Shown: positions 55,787 through 64,000 of the stretch, piece after piece
How the letters are laid out: every line of letters begins with the position of its first letter
Numbering within the stretch: the stretch's first letter is position 1
Assembly: GCF_004210375.1 (NCBI RefSeq)
Contig: NC_134829.1
Location: 27,978,034-28,042,033 of the forward strand
Source: Tachypleus tridentatus
Lineage: Eukaryota > Arthropoda > Merostomata > Xiphosura > Limulidae
Direction of reading: 5' to 3'
Length of the DNA: 64,000 nucleotides
Translations under genes and position numbers: made by a program
Notes under the pieces: generated by a model
Databases searched by the model: none
What the model was told of the DNA's origin: nothing
Seen by the model: the letters and a program-made list of their open reading frames with translations, nothing else

Positions 55787-56305
55787 ATGTACAATGAGTT
55801 TGTAATATGTATAATGTATTTATTATGCACGTGTACAATGAGTTTGTAATATGTATAATGTATTTATTATGCACGTGTACAATGAGTTTGTAATATGTAT
55901 AATGTATTTATTATGCACGTGTACAATGAGTTTGTAATATGTATAATGTATTTATTATGCACGTGTACAATGAGTTTGTAATATGTATAATGTATTTATT
56001 ATGCACGTGTACAATGAGTTTGTAATATGTATAATGTATTTATTATGCACGTGTACAATGAGTTTGTAATATGTATAATGTATTTATTATGCACGTGTAC
56101 AATGAGTTTGTAATATGTATAATGTATTTATTATGCACGTGTACAATGAGTTTGTAATATGTATAATGTATTTATTATGCACGTGTACAATGAGTTTGTA
56201 ATATGTATAATGTATTTATTATGCACGTGTACAATGAGTTTGTAATATGTATAATGTATTTATTATGCACATGTACAATGAGTTTGTAATATGTATAATG
56301 TATTA
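55787..56305. repeat. 44-bp minisatellite, about 12 units
   Basis: The unit GTACAATGAGTTTGTAATAT plus GTATAATGTATTTATTATGC plus ACGT (44 bp) is repeated almost without change. GCACGTGTAC, containing the palindrome CACGTG, occurs at each junction from 55827 to 56223; the last junction (56267) reads GCACATG. Very high unit identity implies recent expansion. Confidence 0.97.
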
Positions 56306-56970
56306 TTGGATGGAAGTTATGATTTCTGCGTTAAAAGCAAAGTCAAGAACAATGACATATGATGAACATAATAACTCAAAAGCTTTCCGTAGGTATATCT
56401 TTTCTATGTAAGATCTGGTATGAACAAAAATGATCTTCTTAATGTCTTTCTTGGTAGCACGAGGCTTAAGAGAACTTGTCTTCACTTTTTTGAAATTACG
56501 AGTAAATTAAAAAAGTTAAACATTGCATATTTTGGTGTTTTTTTGTGAGAGAAAAGATATAATACGTTTTTTGTTTTGTTTTTTCTGACCAAGTAAAGCT
56601 TGAAACAGTTGCTTTCTTTGCAGGTACTTAAAACTGGCTCTAGACTCCTTTTCCCCAAACCCTTGAGCTATTGACTTTCTTGATTTGCATTTAATCTATT
56701 TGCTCTTATTTTATCTTTACCCACGTATTCGTTTAAGTGAAAGGATTCATGTATATATTTTTGTAAACAAGACAGGTTGTGAGAGGTCGCTACTGTTTAA
56801 TTTCTGAACTGTGGGACTTGATACCACACCTACCGCTCTGAAGTGCATAGCTCATTTTTGCAACATCAAAAGTGTGAACCATGAATCCCAGAATCACAGT
56901 CTGGGCACTTTAATTAACTGGCCACGCGCCCTATCCTTTTATTATTTAAGAGCTAGTTTCAAACTCAGAT
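56306..56970. other. Unassigned DNA
   Basis: No gene was recognised. A decayed minus-strand tRNA-like SINE head may lie at about 56860-56932 (AATCCCAGAATCACAGTC, TTAACTGGCCACG). Confidence 0.35.
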
Positions 56971-57093
56971 GTTCCCCGCTAGTACAGCGGTAAGACTATG
57001 GATTTACAACGCTAAAATAAGGGGTTCGATTCCCGTCGGTGGGCTCAGCAGATAGCCCAATGTGGCTTTGTTATAAGAGAAAAAAAAAAACAC
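56971..57093 (+). mobile_element. SINE family B with 10-bp target duplication
   Basis: AAACTCAGAT at 56961-56970 and 57094-57103. Head GTTCCCCGCTAGTACAGCGG, B-box GGGGTTCGATTCCC, TGGGCTCAGCAGATAGCCC and an A-run tail. Confidence 0.93.
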
Positions 57094-57103
57094 AAACTCA
57101 GAT

Positions 57104-59129
57104 ACGTGTGTAAAACTTAAAGATACAAGTAAATATAACGATTTTCACACCGCAAAATAATATTGAAAACCTAGTAAACGTAACTTATTGACTAAGGGTA
57201 TGAACACAGTTTACAACAGTTTACAAAAACAGTTATTATATATTACCAAATGTGGAGCTTAGGTATCATCTATTACTTCCACGTATATTAAGAAACTATT
57301 AAATGCGATTATTGTCTGTAGGAAAGAAATGTGTTAAAAAAAGTCGGTTACATGTTTTCCCCATTTTAACTTTTGTGGTAAAGGAAAGAAACGAAGTTAA
57401 TCTGAAATTTTTATTGTTGTACTACTTTAGATTAATCTTAGATAAATATAAAACAATCATTCATGGGAGTTATAAATATATTTTATTATCATTTATGTTA
57501 TACATAAGAATTATGCATTTTCTAATCCCTGTGTTAATGTAGTGTTTTACCGAATTGTTAGTTATTCTGGTACAGTTTTCATAAACAAGACTTGAGTTTG
57601 TTCTAGCTTTCTTTGTTCCTTTGTCATTCCTTTGAAGTAACACCTGGTCTGCCCATGAATGTTGTAGTTGTAATGCTGTACAGCTCTGCGCCAATGTGCA
57701 TACAGCAGCATCCTCCAATGTCTGATCAAGTGACATCTCGAGGCATGGCCGTAGCTAGCTATGAAGTCACTAAGATTTGGATCTCAATTAAATTTGAAAT
57801 TAAATGAAACATAGTAATTAATCACACACCCATATGGAAAAGGGGTACAATATACAAGACTGACCCTATATGCTTATCGGTGTTTGAGCCTCAGGTAAAT
57901 TTTCACTCTACGGTCATATTTTAAGGTAACAACCTCCCGCATGTTTGAATGAAAATGACCAATCACATGTATAGTGCCAGACACTCTGAGTAAACCTGAT
58001 ATTGCCTATCAACAAGGAACATTAGATTTAAACAGTCTTGTATACGATCTCGATCAGTGCAATGTGGAGAGAAAACAACTTATGTTTCAACAGAAACGAC
58101 AGTCCATCATCTAAGCAAGTATACACACTTTGTTTTTATTATAATAAATACTGTTTATTTGAATTGTATACTGAGTTCACAGTGCTCCAAATATGATACA
58201 CATCAGTGTAAATATGTACTCCTTTGCGTAAACAGTACATAAAAAATAAAAGTTGTGCATGTAATATATATATATACTATTTACCAACATTTGTATCATT
58301 CACGTATATGTGTGTAACGGAAGAAATAAAAATTGTATTGGCAGTAAAGGAACATAAAGCGTGAGAGATCATTCTCATCATAAACTGATTGATGTGTTAT
58401 GCAGTCATAAGCAGTATTTGAAAGTCCTTTACATCAAATTCTACAAACTGTTTGCATTCCACTACTATTTGTAAGCCTACTGTATCTCTTTTGATTTGCT
58501 CTCCCATGTAGTAGTTAAAAGCTATGATTTGGTAAAACTAGGTTCTCGTGCAGGAAGTTGCAAATCGAATAATAGATTAAGTTTTTTATTCAGTAAATGA
58601 GTCTTTCTTTTGTTCAGTTCAATTACCAGTTTTAGTGAGAAAAAAAGAAAGAAAAAATCACGATGAGTTATACAGTGATTATTGATTAGGCGTGTTCCAT
58701 GCTCCTCTTGAACTGATAATTATACCAGTCTTGTTTACATCAACAAAACACATTCTATATCACATTTAATCTGTAATTGGCTGGAATTTAATAGGGTATT
58801 AATATAGAAATAAGAAAAGAAAAACAAGTACCGAGTAATTATAGCAAAATAGTACAAAATTAACAGTTTCACAAAATAAGCATGCTCTCAAGGATGAGTT
58901 TTCATTGCTGTTCAGCTCTAGTATTAAAATAAAATATTCATTATAACAAAAGCTAATCTGAAGCATTGCCGAGACAATGACTTTTTTTCTGTCTGCCGAG
59001 CTGATGTTTTTGAGAGAAATCTGTAATTATTCTGTAATAAATATCTTACTTAATCTTCTACTAAACAGTTGATTTATCATCATATCGCTCGAAGGAATAT
59101 CAGTTTGGTTTTTATATATAAATATACAT
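57104..59129. other. AT-rich DNA, nothing recognised
   Basis: No coding region with a family motif. A minus-strand frame at 57470-57736 is open but unsupported. A (TA)n run occurs near 58266-58276. Confidence 0.4.
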
Positions 59130-60053
59130 TACATTTATCGGTGTCATAAACAATGACATGTTGGCAATACGCTATAAAAATATATATTACACTTACCAGT
59201 GTCATAAACAATGACATTTTGGCAATAAGCTATAAAAATATATATATTACACTTAGCAGTGTCATAAAGAATGACATGTTGGCAATAAGCTATAAAAATA
59301 TACATATTACACTTAGCAGTGTCATAAAAATGACATTTGGCAATAAGCTATAAAAATATATATATTACACTTAGCAGTGTCATAAACAATGACATTTGGC
59401 AATAAGCTATAAAAATATATATATTACACTTAGCAGTGTCATAAAGAATGACATGTTGGCAATAAGCTATAAAAATATACATATTACACTTAGCAGTGTC
59501 ATAAAAATGACATTTGGCAATAAGCTATAAAATATATATATTACACTTAGCAGTGTCATAAAGAATGACATGTTGGCAATAAGCTATAAAAATATATACA
59601 TATTACACTTAGCAGTGTCATAAAAATGACATGTTGGCAATAAGCTATAAAGATATATATATTTTACACTTAGCAGCATCATAAACAATGACATGTTGGC
59701 AATAAGCTATAAATATATATAACACTTGGCAGTGTCATAAACAATGACATGTTGGCAATAAGCTATAAAAATATATAACACTTGGCAGTGTCATAAACAA
59801 TGACATGTTGGCAATAAGCTATAAAAATATATAACACTTGGCAGTGTCATAAACAATGACATGTTGGCAATAAGCTATAAAAATATATAACACTTGGCAG
59901 TGTCATAAACAATGACATGTTGGCAATAAGCCATAAAAATATATAACACTTGGCAGTGTCATAAACAATGACATGTTGGCAATAAGCCATAAAAATATAT
60001 AACACTTGGCAGTGTCATAAACAATGACATGTTGGCAATAAGCTATAAAAAAT
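59130..60053. repeat. 56-64-bp minisatellite with hairpin unit, about 16 copies
   Basis: Each unit contains CAGTGTCATAAACAATGACA, TGTTGGCAATAAGCTATAAA and an AT-rich spacer. Left units are about 58-64 bp (TATATATTACACTTAGCAGT type); right units are a uniform 56 bp (ATATATAACACTTGGCAGT type). Every complete unit has the inverted repeat TGTCAT-AAACA-ATGACA. Short open frames through it are by-products of the repeat. Confidence 0.96.
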
Positions 60054-60061
60054 AACATTTA

Positions 60062-61664
60062 CAGTTACGATAGAAAGTGTTCGTATCCCTGCGTCGTGAG
60101 TAGTTTTTCCCTCATAACGGAAAATGTATTAAGATTAGGAAAATGAAAGTATAGTATATTATAAATATTATACTAACACACATCTACATAAATTTCTATG
60201 TAAATTGAACGACAATAAACTGCTTATAAACAAATAACCAAACATAGGAAGGGCAGAAAGTGTTCGTGCGTCTACTTTAATGGTCAGTTGTGTAGCCTTT
60301 CAGATGAATTACTTGGCGCAATCTCTTCTCATAGCCCTCCATGATCGTTTGAGAGTACTCGACTGGTATTTTCTTCCATTCTTCTTTACAGAAGGCCTCC
60401 AACTCTTGCACGTTTTTCGGATGACGCTGATGAACCCTGGTCTTCAACTCATACCAAACGTTTTCAGTTGGGTTGAGATCGAGTGACTGCGATGGCCACT
60501 CCAGAACCGCTTAACTGGTTCCTCTGCAACCAGAATTGCACATATTTCGATGTGTGCTTAAGGTCATTGTCGTGCTGGAAGATCCAACGACGCCCAAGCT
60601 GCAAGTTTCGAGCGTCATTCTTGATATAAGTGCCTAATATATTAACGTATTCTTCTTTTTTCATGACTCCATTGACGCAGTAAAGGCTGCCTACACCAGA
60701 AGAGCTGAAAGAACCCCATAGCATGATCGAGCCACCTCCGTGTTTAACTATATGGACGGTGTTCTTTGGAAGATTTCGTTCCCCCCTTCATTGTGACCGA
60801 AAAGCTCGATTTTAGTATCATCTGACCAAAGAATACTCTTCCAATAGGTAAAGGGTTTATATACATGCTTTGTTGCATACCTCAATCGTGCTTCTCAATG
60901 AACAGGCTTTAAATATGGAGTTCTACGAGAACGGCATGCTTTGAACCCAGAAGAGCGTAACATGTTCGTAAGTGTAGAGGTGCTTACTTCAACCTCTGTT
61001 TCCCTTACCAGTTTCTGTATGTCATTACGTGTTAAACGATGGTTCCTACTAATTTCTCTGAGAACCTTCTTCTTGGTTCTCTCTGGAATTTAGGTGTGGC
61101 GTCCGGGACGAGGGAGGTCAGCAGTTGATCCTGTAAGCTTAAACTTGGCAATTATGCTTTGAACAGGAGATTTTGGTACGTTAAGTTGTGTAGCAATACC
61201 GGAAGGAGACACACAAGAGTTGCATTTTTCAATAATTCGGTTTTTTAAATCACTGGACAGTTGTTTCATGTTCGTCATGATGACCATGCAGATAATGACG
61301 GAGACGGCGTTAAATTGCCGGAAGTAAATTTTTTGCTGGCTAAATTCCAGTAATTATGAAGCCAGTGTCTAGTTCTGGAATGGTGTAATGTAGTTTATTT
61401 GCCAAACTAAACAAAATTGTTATGGGAATATCAGTTTTTTCACACGTTCTGAAATGTATGAACACTTTCTGCTCCTCCTATTTTTGGTTATTTGTTTATA
61501 AACAGTTTATTTGTCGTTTAATTTACATAAAAATTTATGTAGATGTGTGTTAGTATAATATTTATAATACGGTATACGTTTATTAGCCTAATCGTGATAC
61601 TTTTTAAGTTATGAGCAAAAAACTACTCGGGACGCAGGGGTAGGACCACTTTCTGTCGTAACTG
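60062..61664 (-). mobile_element. Tc1-like transposon with IR/DR ends, 1.6 kb
   Basis: Complete element flanked by TA (60060-60061, 61665-61666). Outer ends read CAGTTACGATAGAAAGTG and, inverted, CAGTTACGACAGAAAGTG. The inverted repeats extend to about 60280 and 61440, and each holds a second inner copy of the AGAAAGTGTTCGT motif (about 60257 and 61462), the IR/DR arrangement known from Sleeping Beauty-type elements. The transposase inside is disrupted. Confidence 0.95.
60290..61287 (-). pseudogene. Tc1-like transposase, disrupted
   Basis: It starts at 61287 with MVIMTNMKQLSSDLKNRIIE, a first helix-turn-helix (SGIATQLNVPKSPVQSIIAK) and the GRPR-like hinge where a stop follows PGRHT (61090). 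Then come a second helix-turn-helix (LTRNDIQKLVRETEVEVSTS), first Asp in ILWSDDTKIELFG (about 60840), second in WIFQHDNDLKHTSKY (about 60580), and SQSLDLNPTEN (about 60475) with the third acidic residue, in a shifted frame. A FCKEEWKKIP-like C-terminus is present. At least one stop and two to three frameshifts; otherwise full length (about 340 codons). Confidence 0.9.
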
Positions 61665-61825
61665 TACTCCCCAAATAATAATATACTTTTTTATTATCTG
61701 GAGAGTAAATGTTTTTTTTTTTTTAAATTCTATTTCTATAATGTCTAAATCCCCTAGTATGCACTACAAATCCTGAAAAAAAAATTCTACATTAACAATG
61801 TTTATGTGGAAGAGTAAATACCACG

Positions 61826-61950
61826 AGCTCCCTAGTAGGACCGCGGTATGTACGCGATCTCTCACCAATAAAATCCGGGTTTCAATACCTGTGGTAGGAA
61901 GAGCACCGATAACATATTGTGTAGCTTTGTGCTCACTTGTGAACAAAAAT
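61826..61950 (+). mobile_element. SINE family C
   Basis: Head GCTCCCTAGTAGGACCGCGG, CCGGGTTTCAATACC B-box-like segment, AGAGCACCGATAACATATTG, TAGCTTTGTGCTCACTTG and an A-rich tail. Confidence 0.8.
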
Positions 61951-62886
61951 AAAACGATCTAATTAAAAATAATTATTAGGTAATATGTCAGTGAAATAAA
62001 TATATTACTTTACTTATAAAAAACAAATTTCAAACTCATGTTAAAAAATTCTTAAGAGCACAAAAGCTTCTCGAATAAGTTGTAAGATGTAATGTCTGGC
62101 TTGTGTATCCATATTACCGAGTTTTCAAATACTGTATTCATTTCCATAAAAGTTAATAATAAATAATATATTTGGTCTTGGTATATTGTTACTGTGAGTT
62201 GGACTGAAATAAAATCACGAAAAATATGATATCCATATAAATTAATGGATTTGAAGCCCATGCTTTGCTCACATTTTTGAGTACTGAAATTATAGCATAA
62301 CTGGCCAAATGCTAATGTATTGATTATATTCGGTAAAGGCTGTTTAAATTAAGGCTGTCCTATACTGCATATGCGCTCATTGAAGATATCTTTTAACCGG
62401 ATGGTAACAATAATAAAATTTATATTGTACATTCACTAACAATAACATAAACGATTTATGCTCTTTATGCACTTTTACCGCAATACTAGTAGATAATTTT
62501 AGCTCAAATGAGCAGTGTTTGTTTTAACTAAAACCATTATTTAAACAGGCCGTCTGCATTCTGTTTGTTGCGGTGATCAAAACACCGAATATTTAACATA
62601 AGTCACGAAGCTTGCAACTGACCCACTGGAGAAATTGTAAGCTCAATACTGGCAAATGATGTACTTATATATTTTGTATATCAAGCTTACTTTTAAATAT
62701 ACGTCACAGCTTGACCTAGAATCAATCCCCCAATTGGAAAATTATGGGGCTGAGACTGTAAAACTGACTCTTACAAACATTGCCCCACTCAGGTTAGCAG
62801 ACACTAACCTTTACCTCTGATTGTTAAAATCCACCACAGTTTCTTTCAGGTACGAGTTTGGTACTAATTAAGTGGAATTTTCAAAT
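61951..62886. other. Unassigned DNA
   Basis: Nothing recognised. A diverged SINE-like trace may be present near 62690-62880, but the order of motifs is not convincing. Confidence 0.35.
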
Positions 62887-62895
62887 TTAGACCAT

Positions 62896-63176
62896 TTGTT
62901 GTTTGTTTTTTTAATTTCGCGCAAACCTACAGGAGTGCTATCTGCGCTAGCTATCTCTAATTTAGCAGTGTAAGATTAGAGGGAAGGCAGCTAGTCATCA
63001 CAACTCACCGCCAACTCTTGGGCTACTCTTTTACCAACGAAAAGTGGGATTGAGCGTAAAATCATCATGCTCTCACGGCTGAAAGGGCGAGCATATTTGA
63101 TGTGATGGGGATTCGAACTCGCGACCCTCTGATTTTAAGTGGAGTGCCTTAATCATCTGGCTATACCGGGCGTAAG
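62896..63176 (-). mobile_element. SINE family A, full length with 9-bp target duplication
   Basis: TTAGACCAT at 62887-62895 and 63177-63185 flanks a complete minus-strand copy (TTGTTGTTTG tail side; GATGGGGATTCGAACTCGCG and ATCTGGCTATACCGGGC head side). Confidence 0.93.
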
Positions 63177-63185
63177 TTAGACCAT

Positions 63186-64000
63186 ACAGATTTTATTTTA
63201 CTTCTTCACTGGTACACTCACAGTCTGCATTTCATACATCTTGAACTATACTTTGTAGTAAAGCAACATTAAAAGGATATTTAGTAAACTGTGTGTTCAC
63301 TAAATATTTAAATCTGCTTGTTCTTAAATATTACATTTACAACCAAACAAAGCACTGAGTACATCAAGTGCATATCTATTATAATATGTAAACTACTATC
63401 TATGGAGTTTATTTAATTCTGATAATTTTACCAACTCACTAAACATTTCACTAATTCAAACAAAATATCTTGCACTATACTTGACAGAAGTAGTCTCCCA
63501 GGTACAGGCATAGTGTGAGTCTCTTCACTGTTTTTGTTATTCTCTTGAATATCCACTACCTGTTAAATCTTTCACTGTTGAAATTGAAATAATATATCAT
63601 TACTATTTATGAAAATAATAGATGTAATATACATTTAAACAATACGTCATAAATCAGTATTCAGATTGAACCTCGTATCACAAGGTTTTAGCATCTTGGC
63701 CAAATTCTTTGTTTCCATATAATACGTTGCTTAACAGCTGTATTCTTTTTGTAATTGATCTATTCGTTTTATACAACATTTATGTGTTACTTTATATAAT
63801 GTTCTCACGTGCACTTAAGGCCAAACACACATATATTTTTATTTAGGTGTACTGCTATACAATATATATTTTGTTGTTAAACGTTGTTACATAAACTAAT
63901 TGCTTAAGTCAGACTGCTTTCATCTCCTTTGCTATTTACTTTGGCAACCTTTTGGGTTTACATCACGCAGGCTACATTTCGATGATGTGGTACAGTAATG
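63186..64000. other. AT-rich DNA, nothing recognised
   Basis: No gene or repeat was recognised up to the window end. Confidence 0.4.

Noticed and set aside
55787-56305. CRISPR-like array
   Set aside because: The whole 44-bp unit repeats with no variable spacers, so it is a minisatellite in a eukaryotic genome.
57470-57736. Possible minus-strand exon
   Set aside because: The frame is open but has no recognisable motif or paired splice sites; left unassigned.
59153-59353. Small repeated-peptide gene
   Set aside because: The frame is a by-product of the minisatellite units and is lost where unit length changes.

Overview
This is AT-rich animal nuclear DNA. It has spliceosomal introns, dozens of tRNA-derived SINEs, non-LTR and Penelope-like retrotransposons, several Tc1/mariner/pogo DNA transposons and expanded minisatellites. 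The SINE repertoire and the mix of mobile-element families suggest an arthropod. From memory the main SINE resembles horseshoe-crab repeats, but that is an unverified inference. No bacterial-style gene organisation, rRNA or functional tRNA gene is seen.

One intact host gene is recognisable. A three-exon gene on the + strand (45825-45953, 48897-49020, 54516-54985) encodes a 240-residue DUF218/YdcF-like protein. All splice sites are GT/AG, the frame is continuous, and the family motifs lie in order. Its relatives are mainly bacterial, yet here it carries two introns filled with local repeats, so it is resident in an animal chromosome. It is the best candidate for something biologically new in this window.

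Layout. 1-5 kb: remnants of a CR1-like LINE on the minus strand, then a short tRNA SINE. 5-6.2 kb: a decayed minus-strand coding stretch of unknown identity. 6.2-11.3 kb: two Penelope-like elements with GIY-YIG endonuclease remnants; the second is cut up by two SINEs and a Tc1-like transposon. 11.2-11.7 kb: a foldback element split by a young SINE. 11.7-21.3 kb: sparse DNA with SINEs, another CR1-like LINE tail (17.6-18.6 kb) and a decayed coding block (16.0-16.5 kb). 21.6-26.6 kb: a nearly full-length but frameshifted Jockey-type LINE, minus strand. 27.6-28.7 kb: a second decayed coding block. 30.9-38.3 kb: many SINEs, including one that appears to have carried downstream flanking DNA with it. 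38.3-39.6 kb: a Ty3/gypsy-type LTR element remnant. 40.5-41.1 kb: a deleted mariner. 45.8-55.0 kb: the YdcF-like gene, with a 103-bp tandem array and SINEs in intron 1 and a complete 2.9-kb Tigger/pogo transposon in intron 2. 55.0-56.3 kb: a 175-bp palindromic insertion with a 16-bp target duplication, then a 44-bp minisatellite. 59.1-61.7 kb: a hairpin-forming minisatellite abutting a 1.6-kb Tc1 element with an IR/DR terminal structure. 61.7-64 kb: SINEs and unassigned DNA.

Apart from the YdcF-like gene, almost everything identifiable is mobile-element DNA, much of it nested. Target-site duplications allow the order of insertion to be worked out at several points.
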